A stretch of DNA of 64,000 bases from Candidatus Syntrophocurvum alkaliphilum. Lineage in GTDB: Bacteria > Bacillota > Syntrophomonadia > Syntrophomonadales > Syntrophomonadaceae. The stretch is taken from assembly GCF_009734445.1 (NCBI RefSeq), contig NZ_CP046457.1, positions 1,792,001 to 1,856,000 on the forward strand, read 5' to 3'. The position numbers and the translations under genes were made by a program. Below the pieces are notes generated by a model. The model saw only the letters and a program-made list of their open reading frames with translations. It ran no database searches and was not told where the DNA came from. Positions 54,915 through 62,809 of this stretch are shown piece after piece (position 1 is the stretch's first letter; each line of letters opens with the position of its first letter).

Positions 54915-54976
54915 GGCTGAGCAAACATGTTTGCTCAGCCTTAAGTTTGTTATAGTTACTTTTTGCAGCAGAATCA
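54915..54976. repeat. MITE-like element, family 1 copy F (internal deletion)
   Basis: Only the two inverted arms remain, joined as the perfect palindrome GGCTGAGCAAACATG plus TTTGCTCAGCC, followed by the right end TTTTTGCAGCAGAATCA. The left outer end is missing. It stands between convergent pstB and secA and could act as a bidirectional stem-loop. Confidence 0.85.
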
Positions 54977-54994
54977 TATTTAAATTTTTATATT

Positions 54995-57502
54995 CTACTC
55001 ATTTCGCCCACAGCATTTTTTATATTTCTTACCACTTTCACAAGGGCAGGGGTCATTGCGGCCTATTTTAGGACCTTTTTTAACTGGTTTATTTTCGGTA
55101 GCACCTTCACCTTGGTTTTCAAATGTTTTGCGCTCTTGTTGTTGTTCTACTACTTTAACTCTGAGGATAAAGCGTACTACATCCTCTTTTAAACTGTAAA
55201 TCATATCTTGAAATGCTTCAAATGCTTCATATTTATATTCAACTAATGGATCTCTTTGAGCATAGGCTCTTAGCGAAATACCTCCACGCAATTGGTCCAT
55301 CGCATCAATATGATCCATCCATTTATTATCTATCATTCTTAGCATTATAGCTTTTTCTATTTCTTTCATGGCTTCTTGCCCGAGTTCTTCCTCGCGCGCT
55401 TCATATAAAGCATAGGTTTTTTCCTTCAAAAGGTTCTTTACTTCTGTTTGATTCAATCCCAAAATATCTTCTTTAGTAAAGTCAACAACAGGAAGAACAT
55501 GCTGCTCTACATAAGTAAGAAGTCCGTCTAAGTCCCACTCATCAGCATATCTTTCCTCCCCAGCAAAATTATCAACCACTTGGTTAATAACGTCCTCTAT
55601 CATTTCTTTTATAGTATCCTTTAAATCATCACCATAAAGCACCTTATTGCGCTCGCCATAAATTACTTCACGCTGTTGATTTATAACATCATCATACTCT
55701 AAAACCATCTTACGAATACTAAAGTTGCGACTCTCAACTTTTTTCTGGGCATTTTCTATGGCTCTTGAAATCATATTGTTTTCAATTGGCATATCATCAT
55801 CCATACCTAGTTTATCCATTACACCTTCTATATTAGATGAGCCAAACAAACGCATTAAATCATCTTCTAATGATACATAAAATCGTGATTCCCCTGGATC
55901 TCCCTGACGACCAGAACGTCCTCTAAGCTGGTTATCTATACGTCTAGATTCATGTCTTTCAGTTCCTAGTACATATAGTCCACCTAATTCTTCTACTCCT
56001 TCACCTAAAACAATATCTGTACCTCTACCAGCCATGTTAGTAGCAATGGTTACTGCCTTAGGCTGTCCAGCATCAGCTATTATCTGTGCTTCTTTTTCAT
56101 GATGCTTAGCATTTAGCACCTCATGCTTAATACCTTTTTTAGTTAACATCTGACTTAATAATTCCGAGTTCTCTATAGATATAGTACCAACAAGAACTGG
56201 TTGACCTTTTTTAGATCTTTCTTCTATATCCTCTATTACTGCATTAAATTTACCCTTTACAGATCTATAAATATAGTCAGACTTATCCTTCCTAACCATA
56301 GGCCTATGGGTTGGTATTGCTAAAACTGTCATACTGTAAATATTAGTGAACTCTTCTTCCTCAGTTTTGGCTGTACCAGTCATGCCGGATAGTTTATCAT
56401 ACATTCTAAAAAAATTCTGGAAGGTAATAGTAGCTAGGGTTTGGGATTCTTTTTCAATTTTAACCCCTTCTTTAGCCTCAATAGCCTGGTGCAAACCATC
56501 ACTATATCTTCTACCAAACATAAGGCGACCTGTAAACTCATCTACTATTACAATCTGCTCTTCTTTAACCACATAATCTCGGTCTTTTCTCATTAAAAAG
56601 TGAGCCTTTAACCCTTGGTTTATGTGGTGGGCTAACTCCATATTTTCCGATAAATTTTCTACATCAAAAAATTCTTCCGCCTTTTTTACCCCTTCTTCAG
56701 TAAGTGTTACCACATTAGTTTTTTCATCCATTATAAAATCTTCTTCCATTTCTAATCGGGGCATAAATTTGGCTATTTGATAATAAAGAGTTGTAGGTTT
56801 ATCTCCTTCACCAGATATAATTAAAGGTGTTCTAGCTTCATCTATTAAGATAGAATCAACCTCATCTATAATGGCATAATTCAGATTTCTCTGAACCCTA
56901 TTCTCAGGATTTATGACCATATTATCACGCAGATAATCAAAACCTAGTTCATTATTAGTAGCATAGGTAATATCACAATTATAAATTTCTCTTCTAGTAG
57001 TGTTATCAAGCCCATGCACTAATGCTCCAACAGTTAGTCCACAAAACTCATACACTGGACGCATCCAGTCCGCGTCCCTTTGAGCTAAATAATCATTAAC
57101 AGTTACTATGTGAACCCCTTCGCCTGTTAGTGCATTAAGGTATGCTGGTAGTGTAGCAACTAAGGTTTTACCTTCACCGGTTTTCATTTCAGCAATCCTA
57201 CCACTATTAAGCACCATTCCCCCTATTAGCTGTACATCAAAATGGCGCATTTCAAGAGTTCTTTTAGATGCTTCCCTTACTATTGCAAAAGCCTCTGGTA
57301 AAATGTCATCTAGGTTTTCACCTTCATCTATCCTTTGGCGAAACTCTTCCGTTTTTTTAGGAAAGTCTTCATCCTTTAAAGACTCAAACTTAGATTCAAG
57401 AGCATTTATTTCATCTACCCTTTTCCTAAGTCTATTAACTTGTTTTTCATTATCATCTAATAAATTTTGCAAAAAATTTCTTATCATATTTCTTTTTGAC
57501 AT
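54995..57502 (-). CDS. secA: Preprotein translocase ATPase SecA
   Basis: An 835-residue motor protein of normal length. [17 protein letters not shown] (Walker A), [15 protein letters not shown] (DEAD-like), [11 protein letters not shown] and [10 protein letters not shown] (helicase motif VI) are intact, and the C-terminal zinc motif [13 protein letters not shown] is present. It drives export through SecYEG. ATG 57502 is 93 bases behind hpf; a terminator lies between them. In many Gram-positives the order is hpf-secA-prfB; here pstSCAB separates secA from prfB. Confidence 0.98.
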   Translation of the reverse strand: MSKRNMIRNFLQNLLDDNEKQVNRLRKRVDEINALESKFESLKDEDFPKKTEEFRQRIDEGENLDDILPEAFAIVREASKRTLEMRHFDVQLIGGMVLNSGRIAEMKTGEGKTLVATLPAYLNALTGEGVHIVTVNDYLAQRDADWMRPVYEFCGLTVGALVHGLDNTTRREIYNCDITYATNNELGFDYLRDNMVINPENRVQRNLNYAIIDEVDSILIDEARTPLIISGEGDKPTTLYYQIAKFMPRLEMEEDFIMDEKTNVVTLTEEGVKKAEEFFDVENLSENMELAHHINQGLKAHFLMRKDRDYVVKEEQIVIVDEFTGRLMFGRRYSDGLHQAIEAKEGVKIEKESQTLATITFQNFFRMYDKLSGMTGTAKTEEEEFTNIYSMTVLAIPTHRPMVRKDKSDYIYRSVKGKFNAVIEDIEERSKKGQPVLVGTISIENSELLSQMLTKKGIKHEVLNAKHHEKEAQIIADAGQPKAVTIATNMAGRGTDIVLGEGVEELGGLYVLGTERHESRRIDNQLRGRSGRQGDPGESRFYVSLEDDLMRLFGSSNIEGVMDKLGMDDDMPIENNMISRAIENAQKKVESRNFSIRKMVLEYDDVINQQREVIYGERNKVLYGDDLKDTIKEMIEDVINQVVDNFAGEERYADEWDLDGLLTYVEQHVLPVVDFTKEDILGLNQTEVKNLLKEKTYALYEAREEELGQEAMKEIEKAIMLRMIDNKWMDHIDAMDQLRGGISLRAYAQRDPLVEYKYEAFEAFQDMIYSLKEDVVRFILRVKVVEQQQERKTFENQGEGATENKPVKKGPKIGRNDPCPCESGKKYKKCCGRNE

Positions 57503-57518
57503 AGCCTAACCTCTCTCC

Positions 57519-57546
57519 AAAAAAAGAGGAACCTATAGGCCCCTCT
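57519..57546 (-). terminator. Terminator between hpf and secA
   Basis: AGAGGGGCC-TATA-GGTTCCTCT (nine pairs, two of them G-U) followed by TTTTTT on the minus strand. It lies 17 bases before the secA start codon, so secA would need read-through or a promoter inside hpf. Confidence 0.75.
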
Positions 57547-57595
57547 AGTTTTTTCTACTTTTTTTATTTTATCATTTTTTGTAAGAAGTGTTCAA

Positions 57596-58141
57596 CTAAT
57601 CAAAATTTGGTTCAATTAAACCATAATTACCGTCAACTCTTTTATATACAACATTTACCTCTTCTGTTTCGGCATTGAAAAATACAAAGAAACTATGTCC
57701 TAATAGGTTCATCTGCATTATAGCTTCCTCTTCATCCATTGGTTTCATGGCAAATCGCTTGGTTCTTACAACTTTAAACTTTTCTGTTTTGTCTTCTTTG
57801 TTTAACTCTTTTTGAATTTCTTCTTGGATTCCTTGTTTAAGCCCTACTCCTCGATGTCTTTTGTAAAGCTTCGTCTTGTGTTTTTCAATTTGTTTTTCGA
57901 GCTTATCAATAACCTTATCTATAGAAGAATACATATCATCTGTGGCTTCTTCTCCACGAAGAATTACACCATTAAGAGGGATAGTTACTTCCACCTTATG
58001 TCCTTCCCCTTCTACCGATAGAGCTACCTGCGCCTCCTTTACATCATCAATATATCTTTCTAATTTGGAAAGCCTTTTAGTGGTATAGTCCTTCAAAGCG
58101 TCTGTGAGGTCAATATTCTTTCCTCTGATATCTAATTTCAT
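57596..58141 (-). CDS. hpf: Ribosome hibernation promoting factor, long form
   Basis: A 181-residue long HPF: N-terminal S30AE domain (MKLDIRGKNIDLTDALKDY through about residue 100) and the C-terminal dimerisation domain (RTKRFAMKPMDEEEAIMQMNLLGHSFFVF). Long HPF forms 100S ribosome dimers in non-growing cells. ATG 58141 follows AAAGGAGTGG. A sigma-H-type promoter is found 30-60 bases upstream, matching the stationary-phase control known for Bacillus hpf. A terminator follows the gene. Confidence 0.96.
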   Translation of the reverse strand: MKLDIRGKNIDLTDALKDYTTKRLSKLERYIDDVKEAQVALSVEGEGHKVEVTIPLNGVILRGEEATDDMYSSIDKVIDKLEKQIEKHKTKLYKRHRGVGLKQGIQEEIQKELNKEDKTEKFKVVRTKRFAMKPMDEEEAIMQMNLLGHSFFVFFNAETEEVNVVYKRVDGNYGLIEPNFD

Positions 58142-58172
58142 ATAACCACTCCTTTCCGATATTATTTATTAT

Positions 58173-58200
58173 ATTCTACTTTATATATTTTAAATCCTTC
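58173..58200 (-). promoter_or_regulatory. Sigma-H-type promoter of hpf
   Basis: Reading leftward: GAAGGATTT (58200-58192), 12 bases, GTAGAAT (58179-58173). This fits the Bacillus sigma-H consensus RNAGGAWWW-N11-12-RNNGAAT at every defined position. Confidence 0.65.
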
Positions 58201-58263
58201 TACCCAAAAAGTAGTTAATTTATAATTTATCAAATTGTAATTATATTATACAAAATTTAGTAA

Positions 58264-58493
58264 TGATTCCACTGCAAAAAGCTAAACTTAGAGTATGGAA
58301 TCAGCTGAGCAAACATGTTTATCACGCCACTCATCGGTCTTTACCTTCATTTTAGCTTAGCACTTATTATCTAAAATGATTTTTTATTTATACTTAGCCG
58401 TGATCTGTGCACCACGCCTTGCTACTTAAGGACTTAGATAAACATGTTTGCTCAGCCTTAAGTTTGTTGTAGTTACTTTTTGCAGCAGAATCA
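58264..58493. repeat. MITE-like element, family 1 copy G
   Basis: Full length, orientation as copies B and D. Ends TGATTCCACTGCAAAAAG and CTTTTTGCAGCAGAATCA. It lies upstream of the hpf promoter. Confidence 0.9.
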
Positions 58494-58508
58494 GTAATAA
58501 CTTTTCAC

Positions 58509-58541
58509 CAAAAAAATAAAACCGGGCTTAAAAAGCCCGGT
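58509..58541 (-). terminator. Terminator of the zinc-ribbon gene
   Basis: ACCGGGCTT and AAGCCCGGT (58521-58529, 58533-58541) form a perfect nine-pair stem; the minus strand continues TTTATTTTTTT. Confidence 0.88.
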
Positions 58542-58559
58542 ATATATATTCCTTATAAC

Positions 58560-58856
58560 CTAATACGATGCTTGTCTTTGCTGTTGGAAACAGTCCAAAC
58601 AGAAAACAGGTCTACCTTCTACAGGTCTAAAAGGAACTTGGGTTTCGGCTCCACACTCAGCACAAACTGCATCATGCATTTCACGAGGAGCTCTGTTGCC
58701 GCCACCACCGCGGTTGTTACGGCGATTGGATCTGCAATCCTTACAACGCTTAGGTTCATTTTCGAAACCTTTTTCATGATAAAATTCTTGTTCACCTTCA
58801 GTAAAAGTAAACTCTTCTCCACAGTCTTGGCAAATTAATGTTTTGTCTTCGAACAT
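58560..58856 (-). CDS. Small double zinc-ribbon protein
   Basis: A 98-residue protein with an N-terminal CQDC...CKDC ribbon (about residues 9-41), a Gly/Arg/Asn-rich linker (SNRRNNRGGGGNRAPRE) and a C-terminal CAEC...CLDC ribbon (about 66-89). This CxxC-x17-CxxC type is widespread in Clostridia and related phyla, sometimes called zinc-binding or cold-shock-associated, but has no proven role; the RGG-like linker suggests nucleic acid binding. ATG 58856 follows GTGAGGG. It has its own promoter, a hairpin at the very 5' end of its transcript, and a strong terminator. Confidence 0.82.
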   Translation of the reverse strand: MFEDKTLICQDCGEEFTFTEGEQEFYHEKGFENEPKRCKDCRSNRRNNRGGGGNRAPREMHDAVCAECGAETQVPFRPVEGRPVFCLDCFQQQRQASY

Positions 58857-58887
58857 CTAAAAAAATCCCTCACTTTAGTAGTTTTTT

Positions 58888-58905
58888 TGCCGGTACTTAC
58901 CGGCA
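58888..58905 (-). promoter_or_regulatory. 5'-end hairpin of the zinc-ribbon mRNA
   Basis: TGCCGGTA and TACCGGCA form an 18-base palindrome a few bases after the predicted transcription start (about 58909). On the minus strand it is followed by AAAAAAA, so it is not a terminator. It may protect the 5' end or regulate translation. Confidence 0.5.
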
Positions 58906-58915
58906 CTCTAAGTTT

Positions 58916-58944
58916 ATTATATACCCTTAAATGAAAAATAGCAA
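58916..58944 (-). promoter_or_regulatory. Sigma-A promoter of the zinc-ribbon gene
   Basis: TTGCTA (58944-58939), exactly 17 bases, TATAAT (58921-58916), read leftward. Confidence 0.7.
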
Positions 58945-59001
58945 GGAACAACCAAAATTATCCCTGCTTTTCTTAATTTCACTACGAAAAGGTGAAACTT
59001 A

Positions 59002-59499
59002 TTAGTTCTTTTCTTTATTTTGATTCATTGATTTATTATAGGCACTTTTTGCCTGTTTATTACTAGCTTTGGGGGCATTTGATGCACCTGTACCTAAACC
59101 ACTTCTAATAAATTTTTCATTTTCCTTATCAACAATACTTATCTCTCTTAAAATATCTCCAGTTTGCGCTATAATATTTTTTAATTCTTCATACTGATTA
59201 CTATCTAGCTTTTCATGTAACTGACTAAGAATAAAGCTTGACATGTTAAGCTCATCAACTATTTCATCCTGTAAAATTTTATTATGCTGATTTAAAACAA
59301 TAATCTCATCTAGACATTCAGTACGCTTTAGCAATAATGCTTCTACTTCCTTAACATCCGTAGCTTCTGTTTGTTCAAGCTGCATTTTAGCATAATAAAG
59401 CATCTTAGCATATAAGTTTTGCTGATTTCTAAAGTTTTCTATACACTTGTTAACCATATCTTTTATTTGTTGATTACTTTTTGCACCCAAACCATTCAT
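59002..59499 (-). CDS. Probable flagellar chaperone, FlgN/FliT-like
   Basis: A 165-residue all-helical protein, rich in heptad-like patterns (LYAKMLYYAKMQLEQTE, about 35-50; LLLKRTECLDEIIVLNQ, about 60-76), with a polar, disordered C-terminus (Ser/Asn/Lys from about 140). This layout and the place after fliS and the FliT-like gene suggest an FlgN-type export chaperone for hook-associated proteins. ATG 59499 abuts AAGGA, so TTG 59490 may be the real start. Assignment rests on fold pattern and context. Confidence 0.6.
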   Translation of the reverse strand: MNGLGAKSNQQIKDMVNKCIENFRNQQNLYAKMLYYAKMQLEQTEATDVKEVEALLLKRTECLDEIIVLNQHNKILQDEIVDELNMSSFILSQLHEKLDSNQYEELKNIIAQTGDILREISIVDKENEKFIRSGLGTGASNAPKASNKQAKSAYNKSMNQNKEKN

Positions 59500-59508
59500 T
59501 CCTTAAAT

Positions 59509-59991
59509 TTATTTTTTTTGATCAAAAAACCATCCATCTGTTGAGAGATTTTCATAAGTATAAGCTTTATGTGCTTTTTTGTTTTCTCTCACATTTGTAA
59601 GTTTGTCTTTTAATTTTAAGAATATTTCCTGCATCAGTGCATTAGCCTTTTCATCTACAACCTTTATATCCATCATAATATCTTTTATAGCATTATTATT
59701 AGCTATTATTTCATCATATAAATCAGCAGAAGAGTTGTCCTTCAATTTGCTATCAGCAAAACTTGAAATATCATATTTTTCTTGTAAATAATCCCGTGAT
59801 TTTTCAATCTTTCTAATTACTTCCTGACGATCAGCTAGGATCTTAGTTATTTTTTCACTTAACTTTTCATCAAGATTATCTTTTTGTTTTTCTTCTTTTA
59901 ATAATTTATAGAGCTCCATAGTCAAATCACATAATTGATTATAGAGCTCTATTTCATTTTTTTGGACATTAGTAATTTCTAAAATATCCAT
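59509..59991 (-). CDS. Probable flagellar protein FliT-like
   Basis: A 160-residue helical protein. The C-terminal KAYTYENLSTDGWFFDQKK resembles the tail shared by clostridial FliT/FlgN proteins, which end in a Tyr-rich segment and FFDxKK. Placed six bases after fliS, the usual fliS-fliT order. Likely a chaperone for the filament cap FliD. ATG 59991 has AAGGGA upstream inside the fliS stop region. Confidence 0.68.
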   Translation of the reverse strand: MDILEITNVQKNEIELYNQLCDLTMELYKLLKEEKQKDNLDEKLSEKITKILADRQEVIRKIEKSRDYLQEKYDISSFADSKLKDNSSADLYDEIIANNNAIKDIMMDIKVVDEKANALMQEIFLKLKDKLTNVRENKKAHKAYTYENLSTDGWFFDQKK

Positions 59992-59997
59992 GATTAA

Positions 59998-60423
59998 TTA
60001 TCCCTTTATACTCAGATTAGAAGGCTGGGCATTATTTGAAGCAGATGCACTATTGGTTGCATTTATTGCTTCCTGCCAAGCCCCCCTAAGCTCAGACAGC
60101 AACCCCTTAACCTCTTCTAATGGCTTGACATCCTTGTTTATATTAGCTTCTACTAACTGATTACGCATATATTCATAAAGACTAAATAAGTTATTTGATA
60201 TCTCATAATCCATATTTAATGTAGACATTAATTCTACTATTATATCTTGAGTTTTAATAATCGATTGATGAGCTTTATTATAATCTTTATCTTCAATCTC
60301 TTTTTGAGCATTAATTATATTTTTCACCGCACCATCATAAAGCATAAGCAATAATTTTCCAGGAGCAACTGTCTCGACCTTTGCTTTTTTATAAGTATTA
60401 TATGCTTGAAGACTAGCATTCAT
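59998..60423 (-). CDS. fliS: Flagellar export chaperone FliS
   Basis: A 141-residue four-helix bundle chaperone for flagellin. AYNTYKKAKVETVAPGKLLLMLYDGAVK split over 7-34 is the family hallmark (QxxxxPxxLixmLydgai). It holds flagellin unfolded before export. ATG 60423 follows AAGGAGG. Preceded by a sigma-D-type promoter at 60474-60500, so fliS and the two chaperone genes after it form a late flagellar operon. fliD, normally just upstream, is absent. Confidence 0.93.
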   Translation of the reverse strand: MNASLQAYNTYKKAKVETVAPGKLLLMLYDGAVKNIINAQKEIEDKDYNKAHQSIIKTQDIIVELMSTLNMDYEISNNLFSLYEYMRNQLVEANINKDVKPLEEVKGLLSELRGAWQEAINATNSASASNNAQPSNLSIKG

Positions 60424-60473
60424 AGTCGCTATTCCTCCTTAGTTCTAAAGAGTTGATTATGTGTATACATATT

Positions 60474-60500
60474 ATATCGTATAATTATATAAAAAGTTTA
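60474..60500 (-). promoter_or_regulatory. Sigma-D (flagellar) type promoter of fliS
   Basis: TAAA (60500-60497), 15 bases, TACGATAT (60481-60474), against the consensus TAAA-N15-GCCGATAT: six of eight in the -10 and exact spacing. Confidence 0.65.
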
Positions 60501-60579
60501 GCACTTCTTAGGACTTTTTGGGTTAATTTGCTAGGACTATAATGAGATAAAAAAAGACTATTAGTATTATATTATGTAG

Positions 60580-60942
60580 CTACACAATTTCATCTACCAA
60601 AAAGCCTACTGCATCATCTAGTATTTCCTGTATATGTGCCGCAAAATCAAGTAGCTTTTCTGGTGGAATTTCTCTTATTATCTCTTCTGTCATAGAATCA
60701 ATCATTTTTACATGAATACGCTCACTTTCTTCATGTACATTAAACTTAATATTATAATCAGAAATCTTAAATGCTTTATTAAGTTTATCCGTAGCTTTAG
60801 TCAAATTATCTAATGTAGGTTCTAACTTACTTGTGCTATCTTTTGTTTTATCAGCTATTGATTTGTTTTCAGATTTGTTATTCATCTTAACTTCCTTTTT
60901 AATAGGATTATCAAAGGCCTTCCCTTGCCCTTCAACACGCAT
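60580..60942 (-). CDS. flaG: Flagellar protein FlaG
   Basis: A 120-residue FlaG-family protein. The conserved C-terminal half NIKFNVHEESERIHVKMID followed by REIPPEKLLDFAAHI is intact; the N-terminal half is Lys/Asn/Ser-rich and poorly conserved, as usual. FlaG influences filament length. ATG 60942 follows AGGGGG. A sigma-D-like promoter lies upstream. The 156-base gap to fliS lacks fliD. Confidence 0.9.
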   Translation of the reverse strand: MRVEGQGKAFDNPIKKEVKMNNKSENKSIADKTKDSTSKLEPTLDNLTKATDKLNKAFKISDYNIKFNVHEESERIHVKMIDSMTEEIIREIPPEKLLDFAAHIQEILDDAVGFLVDEIV

Positions 60943-60974
60943 TCCCTTTCCCCCTAATATTTTATTTGTATTTA

Positions 60975-61002
60975 TTATCGTAATTTTATAAACATATCTT
61001 TA
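60975..61002 (-). promoter_or_regulatory. Sigma-D-like promoter of flaG
   Basis: TAAA (61002-60999), 16 bases, TACGATAA (60982-60975). The -10 is the same TACGATAW as at fliS; spacing is one longer than optimal. Confidence 0.5.
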
Positions 61003-61090
61003 ATAATCTAAACTCAAAAAACATTACTGGATATTTTTACAACTTTAATGAAAAAATAAAATATATAGTTAATTTAAATCTCCTTAGGAG

Positions 61091-61582
61091 GTGATCTTTT
61101 TCGATGTAATTTCTCATGGTCTTTGGGGTGGGGCTTTATTTGGATGGAGAAAAAACTATTGGTGGGCCTTTGGTTTTGGGGTAATGCCTGATATCCTTAC
61201 ATTTGGCCCCTATGCAATCTATCGTTTATTATCTGGTGATTTAGCCTATGGTAGACCTGCTATCGGTGACTATCCACCGTGGCTATTTACCATGTACGAT
61301 ATAACTCATAGCCTAATAATCGCAGGAATAATAGTATTTATCCTTTTTAAACTAGTTCCACCTATAGGCTATGCTTCATTAGCATGGATATTACATATAC
61401 TTATGGATATCCCATCTCATAGTCATGACTATTTTCCTACTCCATTTTTATATCCTATAAGTGACTTTACTGTTGATGGGTTCTATTCAATATACATGTG
61501 GGGAGTTAACTGGTTTTTACTTATAATAGTTTATACCTTCTTTTTCTTACAAAAACGATCACAAAAATCCAAAGCCAAGTAG
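61091..61582 (+). CDS. Membrane metal-dependent hydrolase-like protein (YdjM/DUF457-like), start unclear
   Basis: About 160 residues with four to five hydrophobic segments. His/Asp motifs in the membrane-hydrolase pattern are present: SHGLWGG near the N-terminus, MPDILTFGPY, YDITHSLIIAG and LHILMDIPSHSHDYFP. The start is a puzzle: AGGAGGTGATC at 61086-61096 is a perfect ribosome binding site, but the GTG at 61091 overlaps it, the frame has no other start before the conserved DVISH, and the codon at the ideal distance is TTC (61100-61102). The gene stops directly at the left edge of MITE copy H. It may be silent or use an odd start. Confidence 0.62.
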   Translation: MIFFDVISHGLWGGALFGWRKNYWWAFGFGVMPDILTFGPYAIYRLLSGDLAYGRPAIGDYPPWLFTMYDITHSLIIAGIIVFILFKLVPPIGYASLAWILHILMDIPSHSHDYFPTPFLYPISDFTVDGFYSIYMWGVNWFLLIIVYTFFFLQKRSQKSKAK

Positions 61583-61661
61583 TTGGTTTCACTGCGAAAA
61601 ACTAAACTTAGAATCGGCTGAGCAAACATGTTTTTTGTAGTTACTTTTTGCAGCAGAATCA
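61583..61661. repeat. MITE-like element, family 1 copy H (internal deletion)
   Basis: Left end TTTCACTGCGAAAAACTAAACTT and right end TTACTTTTTGCAGCAGAATCA are joined near AAACATGTTT; about 150 internal bases are missing. It begins right after the stop codon of the preceding gene. Confidence 0.85.
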
Positions 61662-61776
61662 GTAGTTTTAAAATACCCTATTGTCTTGTTAAGAAGGTGA
61701 CAGGCATAATAATAAAATGTTAACATTATAATATTATGGCTTTGTTTTTCAATAAAAAGCAGGAGGTTGATTTTTT

Positions 61777-62541
61777 ATGAATAGTGATTTACAACGAATA
61801 ATAGACCTCATGAAAAACTCGAATAACACTGTGGTAGTAACCGGTGCTGGTATCAGTACCGAAGCAGGCATACCCGATTTCAGAGGGGAAAATGGGATAT
61901 ACCGTCAATTAGGCGAAGACCAAGTAATGGAGATAATTAATATTGATTATTTTCGTAATTTCCCAGATAAATTTTATTCCTTCTATCGTGAACATTTCAA
62001 CTACCCAGAAGTAGCTCCTTCTGATGCTCGTTATGCTTTAGCGGATTTAGAGCAACATGGATATGTGAAAAATATTGTAACACAAAACATTGATAACCTT
62101 CACCAAAAAGCAGGAAGTAAAAATGTAATTCCTATACATGGAAATGCTGAAAGATTCAAATGCCTGGGTAGAAGGTGTGGCAAATTATATGATAAGCAGT
62201 ACTTTTTAGATAGTGTTGAACAAGTACCTAAGTGCTCTGAATGTGGCTCTATTCTAAAACCTGATGTAATTTTATTTGGCGAAAATATATATAGCTATAT
62301 GGATGCAGCTGATTCTATAATGTCAGCTCAATTACTAATAGTTATAGGATCATCATTAACTGTTTATCCATTAGCAGGCTTTGTCAATCATTTTTGTATC
62401 CTTACTCAAGACTTAGTGATAATAAACAGAGGATCAACTGCATTAGATCACTCAGCTCAGGTAAAGCTAGACACCACTGGCACTACTACTAGTGAAATAT
62501 TAACTGAAATTTGTAATCAATTAGGAATAGATTCATTTTAA
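61777..62541 (+). CDS. cobB: NAD-dependent protein deacetylase, sirtuin
   Basis: A 254-residue SIR2 family enzyme. VVTGAGISTEAGIPDFRG (NAD loop, about 19-36), TQNIDNLHQKAG with IHGN (catalytic His, about 121), a zinc site formed by CLGRRC and CSECGS, and GSSLTVYP are intact. It removes acyl groups from lysines, for example on acetyl-CoA synthetase. ATG 61777 follows AGGAGG. It stands alone, after MITE copy H, and is convergent with the small RNA unit at 62596-62736. Confidence 0.93.
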   Translation: MNSDLQRIIDLMKNSNNTVVVTGAGISTEAGIPDFRGENGIYRQLGEDQVMEIINIDYFRNFPDKFYSFYREHFNYPEVAPSDARYALADLEQHGYVKNIVTQNIDNLHQKAGSKNVIPIHGNAERFKCLGRRCGKLYDKQYFLDSVEQVPKCSECGSILKPDVILFGENIYSYMDAADSIMSAQLLIVIGSSLTVYPLAGFVNHFCILTQDLVIINRGSTALDHSAQVKLDTTGTTTSEILTEICNQLGIDSF

Positions 62542-62595
62542 AATTAACTTATAACAAAGCAGCTTTTTGCATCAGAGTCCTTTCGTACTTATTAC

Positions 62596-62631
62596 AAAAA
62601 AAGAGCGAACAGAGAGTGTACTTCTGTTCGC
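62596..62631 (-). terminator. Terminator of the small RNA unit
   Basis: GCGAACAGA and TCTGTTCGC (62623-62631 with 62605-62613) form a perfect nine-pair stem; the minus strand continues TCTTTTTTT. Confidence 0.85.
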
Positions 62632-62710
62632 CCCGGAGAAGTCTCCTAAAACAGGGGGAATAACTGAATAATAGATTTTTTGGAGATCTGTGATAAGTTT
62701 TACTTCCAAC
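62596..62710 (-). ncRNA. Probable sigma-54-dependent small RNA of about 115 nt
   Basis: It is bounded by a sigma-54 promoter (62736-62721, predicted start 62710) and a strong terminator. Inside, CCCC...GGGG encloses a small GGAG-ACTT-CTCC hairpin (about 62632-62660), just before the terminator stem. The only frame through it opens with TTG inside the promoter itself and has no ribosome binding site, so I take the RNA as non-coding. Target unknown. It lies downstream of the yjfB-type motility genes but has its own control region. Confidence 0.5.
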
Positions 62711-62720
62711 ATAATAAATA

Positions 62721-62736
62721 TGCAAATAATATGCCA
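62721..62736 (-). promoter_or_regulatory. Sigma-54 (-24/-12) promoter
   Basis: TGGCATATTATTTGCA matches TGGCAYR-N4-TTGCW at every defined base, with the invariant GG and GC ten bases apart. The sigma-54 gene is in this window (15201-16580). Confidence 0.75.
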
Positions 62737-62809
62737 AATATGCATTTATAAAAAACCGCAGTCAATAGGCATTTTAGCTATAATAACACTTTAATGTTGG
62801 TGCAAAGTC

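Noticed and set aside
58142-58263. raiA-type structured RNA upstream of hpf
   Set aside because: The region is short, AT-rich and holds a sigma-H promoter; no extended fold is visible.
62549-62737. 62-codon leftward frame across the sigma-54 unit
   Set aside because: It opens with TTG inside the promoter, has no ribosome binding site after the predicted start, and its sequence shows no protein-like pattern.
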